64,000 bases of DNA from Gilvimarinus agarilyticus. GTDB lineage: Bacteria; Pseudomonadota; Gammaproteobacteria; Pseudomonadales; Cellvibrionaceae. Below, one piece after another: positions 7,287-15,320 of this stretch. How positions within the stretch are numbered: position 1 is the first letter of the stretch; the number at the start of each line of letters is the position of its first letter. Made by a program: the position numbers and the translations under genes. Under the pieces are notes generated by a model that ran no database searches, was not told the origin of the DNA, and worked only from the letters and a program-made list of their open reading frames with translations. The stretch covers positions 2,492,252 to 2,556,251 of the forward strand of contig NZ_JXCJ01000001.1 in the NCBI RefSeq assembly GCF_000832015.1, in the 5' to 3' direction.

Positions 7287-9524
7287 TTAACCCATCACCA
7301 TTTCTGGCGTCATGGGTAGTTGTCGCAAACGTTTGCCGGTGGCGTTGTAGATTGCGTTGCTTACTGCGGCGGCCACCCCGGTGATGCCTATTTCGCCGAC
7401 ACCTTTGGCACCGATGGGCGATGCGTTAAAATCCGGGGTGTCGATCCACATTACATCGATATCGGGCACATCGGCGTTCACGGGTATGTGGTATTCGGCT
7501 AAGTTATCGTTGGTGATTCGGCCATAGCGATGATCCCAATGGGTGGCCTCTTGCAGTGCGTGGCCAAGCCCCATAACCATCCCGCCAATAAACTGGCTGC
7601 GCCCGGTGCGGGCATTAAGAATAGTACCGCAGGCGTAACAACCCAGCATACGGCGTACTCTGACTAACCCCAGTGCCTCATCCACCGCAACTTCAACAAA
7701 CGTTGCACCGTATGAGTGAGCTGAATACTTTTGTTCCTCTGGGCCTTTAAAGCTGCCGCGAGCCGTAAGGTTCGGTTTGCCGGCTTGCTCTAGTAAATCT
7801 TCCATGGGCAAACGTGTTTGGCCGTCCGTCGCGGCTCCTTGGACAAAATGGATATCATCGAGGGATGCGTTTTTAAATTCACCTTGCCGCTGTGCAAGGG
7901 TCAATAGCTGTTCTTTTAGTTTTTCGACGGCATTGCGAATCGCGCCGCCGACACTTGCCGTCGTCGCGCTGCCGCCAGAGATTCCGCCCGGCGGTAATGC
8001 GGTATCGCCTAAGCGCATGTTCACTTTTTTAATCGGTAAGCCAAGCATGTCGGCCGCCAGTTGGCTTTGTGCGGTGCGAGTGCCAGTACCTAACTCTTGC
8101 GTGCAACAGGCGATGTCTGCCGTACCATTTTCATTTAGGGTTACGTCTACCTGGGTGGGAAACACATTGTGCGGATACGTGGCTGACGCGACGCCCATGC
8201 CAATTAACCAGTGGCCATCTTTTTGGCTGCGCGGCTTGGCGGAGCGATTGCGCCAACCAAAGCGCTCTGCCCCTTGACGCAGGCAGTCGACTAATAAGCG
8301 GCTGCTAAACGGTTTGCCGGTGTGCTGGTCTACCTCTGGCTCGTTTTTAATGCGTAGCTCGATTGGGTCCATTGCCAATTCTGTTGCCAGCTCATCCACT
8401 GTGGCTTCCAGCGCGTACAAGCCGGGTGTTTCTGGCGGCGCGCGCATAAAGGTGGGCAACTGAGTGTCTAGCCTGCAGCGGCTCTGCTCTAAGTGCAGTG
8501 ACTCTGTGCGATACATCATCCGGGTCGCCATGGTAAAGGCTTCGTTGTAAACGTCTTTGCGCGATGTACTGGCGATACCGCTGTGGATGATGGACTGAAT
8601 GTTTCCGTCTTTATCGGCGCCAAGGGCCACACGCTGACGAAAAGGAGAGCGGTGCCCTGTCCCGCCATACATTTGTTGCCGGGTTGCCACTAGTTTGACC
8701 GGCGCATCAACCAGCTTTGCACATAAACAGGCTAATACCGACTGTGGCCACATGGCGCCTTTGGAGCCAAACGCTCCGCCCACATAGGGGCATATGACTT
8801 GTACCTGCTCGGGGGCAAGATCAAATAGTGCTGCATAAGTAGCCTGCCCCGGGGCTAAGCTTTGCGTGGTATCGTAAACGGTTAAAAAAGGTTTACCGTT
8901 CTTTTTGCCAAAGTGCGCAATGGTGGCATGTGGTTCAATAGGGTTGTGATGGTTGCCATACAGCCGATAATCCGCGTCGACTTTCACGGCACTTGCTTGC
9001 CATGCCTGTTGCGCGTCCTCGCCTTTGGTAATAACGGCCGGTGCACCCATGAGGCTTTCCGGGCGCTCGTTTGCCGGTGCGTTATCGATGTTGGTGACAT
9101 GTGATTGGGTGTCATACGTAACCTTCACCAGCAGTGCGGCATCACGCGCAGTCTCAAAGGTATCGGCGATCACGGCAGCCACGTATTGGCCGGCGTAAAA
9201 TATGTCTGTCTCGGCCGCCGGGAAAACGTTACTGGCCAATGAATGCTTCATGCCAGAGTCATTAAAGGTTTTAATACGGTTAAAGGGCGGGACGTTGTCG
9301 GGCAGCAATATTGCCTGAACTCCCGGCAGGTTTTTTGCCGCGCGGGTGTCGATAGACTTGATTTTACCGCGTGCGATATTGCTGGTAACGGCTACCGCGT
9401 GCAGCATCTTGTCTGGTTGGTGCTCGGCGGTAAAAGTTGCAGCGCCGGTGACTTTCTCCCGGCCGCTTTTACGTACCAGCGATTTGCCGACAGGGCCGCT
9501 GTAGTCGATGGATTTAAACGTCAT
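7287..9524 (-). CDS. PaoC-like molybdenum-binding large subunit of aldehyde oxidoreductase
   Basis: Catalytic subunit of a xanthine-dehydrogenase-family enzyme, 745 aa (PaoC is of similar size). Mo-cofactor motifs in order: PYVGGAFGSKG, MRAPPETPGLYALE, TQELGTGTRTAQSQL, GGSATTASVGGAIRNAV, and near the C-terminus GAKGVGEIGITG, where Glu711 is the expected catalytic base. Such subunits oxidise aldehydes (or N-heterocycles in isoquinoline oxidoreductases) at Mo and pass electrons to the FeS subunit. It has no signal peptide and would be carried out by the Tat signal of the small subunit. It starts 2 nt after the FAD-subunit stop. Confidence 0.9.
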   Translation of the reverse strand: MTFKSIDYSGPVGKSLVRKSGREKVTGAATFTAEHQPDKMLHAVAVTSNIARGKIKSIDTRAAKNLPGVQAILLPDNVPPFNRIKTFNDSGMKHSLASNVFPAAETDIFYAGQYVAAVIADTFETARDAALLVKVTYDTQSHVTNIDNAPANERPESLMGAPAVITKGEDAQQAWQASAVKVDADYRLYGNHHNPIEPHATIAHFGKKNGKPFLTVYDTTQSLAPGQATYAALFDLAPEQVQVICPYVGGAFGSKGAMWPQSVLACLCAKLVDAPVKLVATRQQMYGGTGHRSPFRQRVALGADKDGNIQSIIHSGIASTSRKDVYNEAFTMATRMMYRTESLHLEQSRCRLDTQLPTFMRAPPETPGLYALEATVDELATELAMDPIELRIKNEPEVDQHTGKPFSSRLLVDCLRQGAERFGWRNRSAKPRSQKDGHWLIGMGVASATYPHNVFPTQVDVTLNENGTADIACCTQELGTGTRTAQSQLAADMLGLPIKKVNMRLGDTALPPGGISGGSATTASVGGAIRNAVEKLKEQLLTLAQRQGEFKNASLDDIHFVQGAATDGQTRLPMEDLLEQAGKPNLTARGSFKGPEEQKYSAHSYGATFVEVAVDEALGLVRVRRMLGCYACGTILNARTGRSQFIGGMVMGLGHALQEATHWDHRYGRITNDNLAEYHIPVNADVPDIDVMWIDTPDFNASPIGAKGVGEIGITGVAAAVSNAIYNATGKRLRQLPMTPEMVMG

Positions 9525-9526
9525 GT

Positions 9527-10576
9527 CTATGCTCCCCGTTGCGTTGGTTGCGTGTCTGAGCGGCCGTGTTGCATGGCCCAGAGTGCGTCATCATCCAATG
9601 GCCCGTCATCACGTAGGGTTTGCAACGCGCGTTCTAGCGTGCGCTGGGCGAGTGTCACCTTGTACTCTAGCCCTGCAGGCGGTTGCGCACTGGCAAGAGC
9701 CGCTTGCGCTGCCGCGCGAAACACATCATCAGTGGGGGCTTGGCCCGCTAAGGCTTGCTCTGCCGCGGCGCTGTGCCAGGGGATGGAGCCCAGCCCGCCG
9801 ATACCGACGTTGGCGCGGCGGATTATTCCGTTTTGTATGTCCAACCCGACCGCCGCGCTGGCGAGTGCAAAGGCGTAGCTGCTTCGCTCTCGAATTTTAA
9901 AGTAGTAACTGTTTTTTAAGCTGGCCGATACTGGAAAAATAACGCCGGTTATCACTTCATTGGGTTTTAGTTTGGTTGAGTACTGAAACTCTTTTTTCTG
10001 CGGCACTTGATAAAACTCACGCGCATTGACGCGGCGATTTGTCTCGCCGTTGCTTAGCTCCAGCTGCGCATCAAAAGCGACGGCACTGATGGCAAAGTCG
10101 CCGGGATACATTCCTACCAGCCGGCCACTATTCCCAAGCACGGCGAGCATTGCGGTGTCGACGCCCTCGCCATGGTTTGTTATGGCATGACCGTCAATGG
10201 GCATATCGGGGTGACGGTAGTAAGGCGACCGTGTGCGCTGAAGGAGGTTGCCGCCAATGGTGGCCATGTTGCGTATTTGCGGCGACGCGGCCAGGATAAG
10301 TGATTGGCGGATAACGGGAAACGCTCTTCCACCTTTATCGGCGTCGGCAAGCTCAGCCATCGTCGTTGCGGCGCCAATGTGTAACACTTGATCGTCAGAT
10401 GACACACCCGAGGGTAGCGCGTCGCGTACATGCACTAAGGAGGCCGGTGTTAATACATTGAGCTTCATGAGATCGATCAGGGTGGTGCCCCCGGCGATGG
10501 CTTGCACTGAGCGGTGATCGATAAGTGCGGCCGCCTCTTTTACGGTTTGCGCATTGTGATAATCAAAGGGAATCAT
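9527..10576 (-). CDS. PaoB-like FAD-binding subunit, without any cysteine
   Basis: Medium, FAD-binding subunit of the same enzyme, 349 aa. QAIAGGTTLIDLMKL is the FAD loop near the N-terminus, and NMATIGGNLLQRTRSPYY the second FAD motif, followed by the CO-dehydrogenase-flavoprotein C-terminal domain. The segment after GGNLLQRTR is where Escherichia coli PaoB keeps the first cysteine of an extra [4Fe-4S] cluster; here that position is Ser, and the whole protein contains no cysteine. The extra cluster therefore cannot be present. Its ATG overlaps the small-subunit stop by 4 nt (ATGA). Confidence 0.88.
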   Translation of the reverse strand: MIPFDYHNAQTVKEAAALIDHRSVQAIAGGTTLIDLMKLNVLTPASLVHVRDALPSGVSSDDQVLHIGAATTMAELADADKGGRAFPVIRQSLILAASPQIRNMATIGGNLLQRTRSPYYRHPDMPIDGHAITNHGEGVDTAMLAVLGNSGRLVGMYPGDFAISAVAFDAQLELSNGETNRRVNAREFYQVPQKKEFQYSTKLKPNEVITGVIFPVSASLKNSYYFKIRERSSYAFALASAAVGLDIQNGIIRRANVGIGGLGSIPWHSAAAEQALAGQAPTDDVFRAAAQAALASAQPPAGLEYKVTLAQRTLERALQTLRDDGPLDDDALWAMQHGRSDTQPTQRGA

Positions 10577-11235
10577 GAGGGTTGCTCCGCAGGGTCGCTG
10601 GCAGGCTCGGCGCCGGAGGTTTGTCTAACGGCGGCTAAAATATTCGGGTAGGCGCTGCAGCGGCACAAGTTGCCGCTCATCCATTCGCGAGTTTCTTCGG
10701 CCGATCCGTTCGCGTGCCCTTCCTCAATACAGGCTATGCCCGACATAATTTGCCCAGGGGTACAGTAACCGCACTGATAGCCATCGCAGCGTAAAAAAGC
10801 CTCTTGCATTGGGTGCAGCTCGTCACCGTCGGCGAGCCCCTCAATGGTAGTAACGTCAGCGCCATCGATGGTGGCCGCCAGTGTTAAACAAGACAACACC
10901 CGTTGACCATTGACATGCACGGTACAAGCCCCACAAGTGCCGTGGTCACAGCCTTTTTTGGTGCCGGTCATGGCCAGGTGCTCGCGTAACAGATCGACCA
11001 GTGTGGTGCGGTTATCGATAGCCTGAGTTATTTTTTGTTTGTTAATGGTGAGCGTGATTTCACGCTGAGTGGGTGTGGCTGATGAGTGCTCGGTCTGTTG
11101 AGATACTGTGGCCGCCGAGGCCGACGTGGTAGCTGCAGCGCCCGCGGCAAGGCCGACACCTTTGAGAAAATCGCGTCTCGGCCAGACGCCAACGGCGCCT
11201 GAAGAGTCACTGGCCTTTTTGTCGTCGCGGTTCAT
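10573..11235 (-). CDS. PaoA-like Tat-exported 2Fe-2S small subunit
   Basis: Iron-sulphur subunit, about 220 aa. A twin-arginine signal RRDFLKG begins at residue 20 and is followed by an Ala-rich hydrophobic stretch ending near ASA, so the complex should be periplasmic. The plant-type [2Fe-2S] domain has Cys96, 101, 104 and 116 (CDHGTCGACTVH), and the second [2Fe-2S] domain has Cys155, 158, 191 and 193 (QCGYC and NLCRC). First gene of the five-gene operon. I choose the ATG at 11235 because GGGAG lies 6-7 nt upstream; an in-frame TTG 12 nt earlier has no such site. Confidence 0.92.
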   Translation of the reverse strand: MNRDDKKASDSSGAVGVWPRRDFLKGVGLAAGAAATTSASAATVSQQTEHSSATPTQREITLTINKQKITQAIDNRTTLVDLLREHLAMTGTKKGCDHGTCGACTVHVNGQRVLSCLTLAATIDGADVTTIEGLADGDELHPMQEAFLRCDGYQCGYCTPGQIMSGIACIEEGHANGSAEETREWMSGNLCRCSAYPNILAAVRQTSGAEPASDPAEQPS

Positions 11236-11715
11236 AAGTACTCCCAAAAATGATTGGTAATTGATACGCCTTAATGATTAACCATCGCGTCGCATTTGGT
11301 TTGTATAATTTTCAAACGCTCTATGCTGGTTTGTAATCTGCGCAACGTTTTATGCAGAGAAAAACGCTTGCGGTACAACGCGACAAACCATCCTTAACGG
11401 GTTCGATCGCTCAGGCGCCATTACAACGGCGCCAATTGGGGCGTTTCAGGCTGTGGTGGCGGTGTCGGTATAGGCTAGCGTGATGATCGCGCGCGCCAGC
11501 TCACCCTTAACAAACGTCACAGTGATTGGAGGAGAGCAAAGAGCGTTCCAGCACCGGTAATGGGTGTTCATGCTGTGCAGATCGATGGTAATTAGATTAG
11601 AGCGCGCCTTTTCCTTTCTTTTCTATCGCGCTCGGTAATGGCCTGTATAATTCCGCTTCTTATTTAGCGTGTTGCTTACATCGATACGCTGACACTCTCT
11701 CTCGGAAGCTCGCGT
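11236..11715. other. Intergenic region upstream of two divergent operons
   Basis: 480 bp without a convincing gene, between the aldehyde oxidoreductase operon and the MFS gene. TATAAT occurs on the plus strand at about 11306, but no well-spaced -35 box is clear. Promoters for both directions must lie here. No riboswitch or strong operator was recognised. Confidence 0.5.
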
Positions 11716-12900
11716 ATGACATCCCCCGCCGCCACGCCTGCCAGGCACATTTTTTTAACATTGCTCGGCTTAATGCTGGTTGCGTTAAATTTGCGCCCAG
11801 CACTGACGAGTGTGTCGCCGGTGTTGCGCACAATCGGCAATGATTTGTCGTTAACGCCTTCAGGGTTGGGGGGTTTGACCACCCTACCGGTGTTGTTTTT
11901 AGGCCTGGCGGCACCCTTGGCGCCGATCGTGGCTCGCCGGCTGGGTATGGAGCGCACGGTGCTGTTGGCGGTAGCGTTGCTGGCGCTAGCCTTGTTGGCC
12001 CGCCCCTATCTGGGTGTGGCGGGGTTGTTTATTGGTTCGTCCGCGGCGGGGGCTTGTATTGGTGTTATGGGGGTATTGCTGCCAGGGATCGTCAAGCGCG
12101 ACTTCCCCAACTCCGTTAGCTTACTAACGGGGCTGTATACCGCGCTGTTATGTTTTGGCGCCTCCATCGCCGCGGGCGCGACTGAGCCATTGCGGTTACT
12201 GTTTAACAGTGATTGGCGACCCGCGCTTGGGATTTGGATGCTGCCGGCGGCTATTGCTGCGGTTGTGTGGTGGCTGCAGTTAGGGGCTAAGCACTTTCCT
12301 AAAAACGTTCGCGCCCCCAAAAAGTCTTTGTATCGCGATTCGCTTGCATGGCAGGTAACCCTATATATGGGGTTGCAGTCGGCATTGGCGTATACGGTGT
12401 TTGGCTGGTTACCCTCGATTTTACAAGATCGCGGCGTCGATGCCGTGGCAGCCGGGCTGGCGTTGTCAGTGTCGATTATGATGCAGGTGATTACCGCTGT
12501 TGCTGCTCCGTGGATATCGAGCTATATGCGCGATCAGCGCTTTATGATCGTGTTGGTGGTCGTGTTCACTCTACTCGGGCTGGCCGGTTGCATCTACGCG
12601 CCGCTTAGTTTGATGTGGGTTTCGGCGGTGGTGTTGGGCCTGGGGCAAGGCGGGACCTTTAGTATGGCGTTAACGCTACTGGCGGTGCGGGCCCGCGATG
12701 CCGATACGGCGGCTCGGCTATCGGGTATGGCTCAGGGCGTTGGCTATACGCTCGCCTCATCAGGCCCGCTATTAACCGGTTTGCTGCACGATGTATTTCA
12801 CGGCTGGGAGCTGACCGGCTTGTTTCTTGGTTTAATCGGCTGTATTGCGATTGCGGCGGGCTTAGGTGCCGGCCGTAAGCGGTATGTGCTTGATCATTAG
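11716..12900 (+). CDS. MFS transporter, CynX/NimT family
   Basis: Inner-membrane major facilitator protein, 394 aa, about 12 hydrophobic segments. The N-terminal NLRPALTSVSPVL is characteristic of the CynX (cyanate)/NimT (nitroimidazole)/YeaN group. The loop RRLGMERT corresponds to the usual cytoplasmic loop between helices 2 and 3. The substrate cannot be read out; family members move small anions or drugs. It stands alone, divergent from the oxidoreductase operon. Confidence 0.85.
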   Translation: MTSPAATPARHIFLTLLGLMLVALNLRPALTSVSPVLRTIGNDLSLTPSGLGGLTTLPVLFLGLAAPLAPIVARRLGMERTVLLAVALLALALLARPYLGVAGLFIGSSAAGACIGVMGVLLPGIVKRDFPNSVSLLTGLYTALLCFGASIAAGATEPLRLLFNSDWRPALGIWMLPAAIAAVVWWLQLGAKHFPKNVRAPKKSLYRDSLAWQVTLYMGLQSALAYTVFGWLPSILQDRGVDAVAAGLALSVSIMMQVITAVAAPWISSYMRDQRFMIVLVVVFTLLGLAGCIYAPLSLMWVSAVVLGLGQGGTFSMALTLLAVRARDADTAARLSGMAQGVGYTLASSGPLLTGLLHDVFHGWELTGLFLGLIGCIAIAAGLGAGRKRYVLDH

Positions 12901-12912
12901 TCTTTTTTAACC

Positions 12913-12939
12913 CAGGGCCTGCCGTCCCGACAGGCCCTG
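12913..12939 (+). terminator. Hairpin after the MFS gene
   Basis: Perfect 9-bp inverted repeat (12913-12921 and 12931-12939) with a 9-nt loop, 13 nt after the stop. There is no T-run behind it, so termination here is a guess. Confidence 0.35.
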
Positions 12940-12989
12940 CCAAACAATCCTTCTGGCTGATCCTCCGCGTATAATAACAATCCTCGCCT

Positions 12990-13008
12990 GATAACGAGAA
13001 TTGTTATT
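12990..13008. promoter_or_regulatory. Fur-box-like site upstream of PepSY module 1
   Basis: 14 of 19 positions match the Fur consensus GATAATGATAATCATTATC. The site lies 52 bp before the first gene of the module. The right half also belongs to a perfect 9-bp inverted repeat AATAACAAT/ATTGTTATT at 12973-12981 and 13000-13008. Confidence 0.6.
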
Positions 13009-13060
13009 GTAAGTGCTTGCGGTTATTATTGAGCGCCCGTTTTTTTAAGAGGATCGTCCC

Positions 13061-13342
13061 ATGGCCCGCTCCAGCGCTCTTTTTAGCGCCCCCAAAACAC
13101 GCCTGCTGGCGTGTATCTTGGGCGTGCTTATCACGGCCACGCTTGTCACTGCGGGTAGTGCCACCTACCTCCCGTTTAACGAGATTGACCGAATCGGTGT
13201 GCCTATTTTGTTGTTTCCGGTCACCTGGAGTGTGCTGTTTTTATACGCCGTTATTGCCAACAGCATGTGGCGTATTTGGGCGGTGTTGGCTGTTCTCTCA
13301 TTGGTCCATGTGGGCCTGATCTATCAGCATCTGGCCGGGTAA
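13061..13342 (+). CDS. Small membrane protein of PepSY iron module 1 (DUF3649-like)
   Basis: 93 aa with about three hydrophobic segments (residues 15-35, 45-65 and 68-90). By position and size it corresponds to the DUF3649-type proteins encoded before PepSY reductases in siderophore loci; sequence similarity to the module 2 equivalent at 20091 is weak by eye. It lies 4 nt upstream of the PepSY gene and behind a Fur-like box. No catalytic motif is visible. Confidence 0.65.
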   Translation: MARSSALFSAPKTRLLACILGVLITATLVTAGSATYLPFNEIDRIGVPILLFPVTWSVLFLYAVIANSMWRIWAVLAVLSLVHVGLIYQHLAG

Positions 13343-13346
13343 GTTT

Positions 13347-14981
13347 ATGCAACGCGATACCACCAAAAAGTATTACATCACCCACAGCTGGCTGGGCGCT
13401 ATTACCGGCATACTATTGTTTATTGTTGCTTACACCGGGGCGTTTTCGGTGTTTGGTCACAACGAGCTTAAAATTTGGTCCAATGAAGGCATTCGTGGTG
13501 AAGTAAGTCAGGATTATCCGGCCATCGAATCGTTAGTGCGCCAGCACGCCAAGGAAGTTGGCCCCGATTATCACGATCACATCAGAATTATGTTGCCCGG
13601 CCAAAGCAGCTTTACCCGCTTACTGATTGCGTTTGAGAAAGAAACAGTACTCGAGGACGGCTCTCACGAGCATCAGCTGATTGTCTATAACCATCACCCT
13701 AAAACACTAGCATTAGAGGACACTTTTAAAGGCTCGCTTAACGAGTGGTTTGCCAGTGGCAAGGGCGATATGGCTGATTTTATGGTGACCTTTCATGCCG
13801 ACTTACATTTGGGTAATCCGTGGGGGCTGGTGCTCACCGGCTTACTCGGTTTAACTCTGTTTGCCTCGGTAATTACGGGCGTTGTTATTCACCGTAAAAT
13901 TTTACGCGAGCTGTTTAGCTTTAGGCCGCTGCGCAGCTTGCGTTTACTGTTTACCGATACACACAAGGTATTGGGTGTGTGGGGGTTGTTGTTTCATGGC
14001 ACGATCGGTTTCACCGGTGCCTTTTTAGGCTTGGTGTTGGTGTTGCTGGTGCCGGCGGCGGCCTTCGTAAGTTTTTCCGGCGATCAGGAAAAACTGGTAG
14101 AAACCTTTTTACCCGAGATCGAGCCGGCTATTACCGGCGTGGCGGCAGAGCCAAACCCGGGTAATATTCTCAGTGAGTTTCGTCGCAACAACCCTGATGT
14201 TTTGTTAATTGACGCCAATATTCATGGCTGGGGCGATGAATCGGCGATTATGGCGATTACTACGTTGGGCGGCGATACGTTAGCGGCAAGCGAAACCTTT
14301 GAGGTCAGTGCGGTGACCGGCGAGCCGCTGCAAAGTTACAGTACGTTTGGTAAACACGACAGCGTCACGGGTGTGATTTTGGATGCGATGTACCCGCTCC
14401 ACTTTGGTAATTTTGGTGGAGTGTTTGTCAAGGTTATTTGGAGTTTGCTTGGCGTTGGCACTGCCCTACTGGCGGTAACCGGGATGATGATCTGGATCGA
14501 GCGGCGCGCCTATGGCCCCGAGGGCAATCTATCCAAGGCGACTTATCTACGTATCAGCCGTTTTACGGTGGGCAGTTGTATGGGGCTTGTCGTGGCCAGT
14601 TTAAGTTTGTTTTATGCCCAGCTATTGCTGCGGGTCGAGGCAGCAGAATTTTCTTACTGGCTCGGGGTGGTGTTTTTCTCGAGTTGGGTGGTAGTGCTTG
14701 CCTATGGGTTAGCAGCAAACAACAGTTACCTGACAATCAAACGCCTGTTTTTACTGTGTGGGCTATTGGCTGTGGGTGTGCCCGTGGTTAATGCGCTGGT
14801 AACGGGTGATGCGTTACCGGTTACCCTTTTTAACGGCAAAAGTATAACCGCGGCCGTGGATCTGACGTTGCTGCTGTGTGGCGTGTTTTGTGTATGGGCC
14901 TCGCTCAAACTCCCGGGTGCCCGTCCCGCCGGAGACTCGTTGGCCGGCGAGTCGGTTAAACCAAACGCGGAGACAATATGA
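13347..14981 (+). CDS. PepSY-associated TM protein, probable siderophore-iron reductase (module 1)
   Basis: Inner-membrane protein, 544 aa, PepSY-TM family. The first helix begins with the family motif HSWLGAITGILLF; a periplasmic PepSY region follows, then TM segments (LVLTGLLGLTLFASVITGVV; HKVLGVWGLLFHGTIGFTGA with conserved His), a second periplasmic part and several C-terminal helices. Related proteins in Pseudomonas (FoxB, FpvG) reduce ferric siderophores in the periplasm or inner membrane, so iron release is the likely role. It overlaps the next gene by 4 nt (ATGA). Confidence 0.85.
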   Translation: MQRDTTKKYYITHSWLGAITGILLFIVAYTGAFSVFGHNELKIWSNEGIRGEVSQDYPAIESLVRQHAKEVGPDYHDHIRIMLPGQSSFTRLLIAFEKETVLEDGSHEHQLIVYNHHPKTLALEDTFKGSLNEWFASGKGDMADFMVTFHADLHLGNPWGLVLTGLLGLTLFASVITGVVIHRKILRELFSFRPLRSLRLLFTDTHKVLGVWGLLFHGTIGFTGAFLGLVLVLLVPAAAFVSFSGDQEKLVETFLPEIEPAITGVAAEPNPGNILSEFRRNNPDVLLIDANIHGWGDESAIMAITTLGGDTLAASETFEVSAVTGEPLQSYSTFGKHDSVTGVILDAMYPLHFGNFGGVFVKVIWSLLGVGTALLAVTGMMIWIERRAYGPEGNLSKATYLRISRFTVGSCMGLVVASLSLFYAQLLLRVEAAEFSYWLGVVFFSSWVVVLAYGLAANNSYLTIKRLFLLCGLLAVGVPVVNALVTGDALPVTLFNGKSITAAVDLTLLLCGVFCVWASLKLPGARPAGDSLAGESVKPNAETI

Positions 14982-15244
14982 TGGACACACTTTTGGTTGT
15001 TGTGGCGCTTGTCAGTAACGTAGCGACTATTTTGTTATGGCGCTTACAGCGCGAGTCGCAAGGCATAATACGCACCCTTATTGTTGTTGCTGCATTGCTG
15101 TCATTTATCGTTAGTTGTGTTGCACTCTCGGTGCCGTACGCCTGGACACGCGCGCCTTTTATCGCCCTTGGATTGCTCGGTCTTAGCGGTTGGCTGGTGG
15201 TGTTTGCTTATCCCTTAATTGTAAAACCCACCGAATCCCGTTAA
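14978..15244 (+). CDS. Small membrane protein of PepSY iron module 1 (DUF3325-like position)
   Basis: 88 aa with about three hydrophobic helices (2-18, 30-50, 55-80). It follows the PepSY gene with an ATGA overlap, the position held by DUF3325 proteins in comparable operons. No motif gives a function; a partner or assembly role for the reductase is inferred from context only. Confidence 0.65.
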   Translation: MMDTLLVVVALVSNVATILLWRLQRESQGIIRTLIVVAALLSFIVSCVALSVPYAWTRAPFIALGLLGLSGWLVVFAYPLIVKPTESR

Positions 15245-15267
15245 TTCTTTTACTATTTAATGTTAAT

Positions 15268-15303
15268 AAAAAAAGGGCAGCCATTTTGGCTGCCCCTTTT
15301 TTT
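15268..15303. terminator. Strong bidirectional terminator
   Basis: An 8-bp GC-rich stem (15275-15282 with 15288-15295) with A7 on the left and T7 on the right. It lies between PepSY module 1 and the convergent TonB receptor gene and can serve both. Confidence 0.85.
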
Positions 15304-15320
15304 ATAGCGCGTTGGGTGAG

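Noticed and set aside
12913-12939. Certain Rho-independent terminator
   Set aside because: The stem is perfect but lacks a T-run on the expected side; kept only as a low-confidence hairpin.
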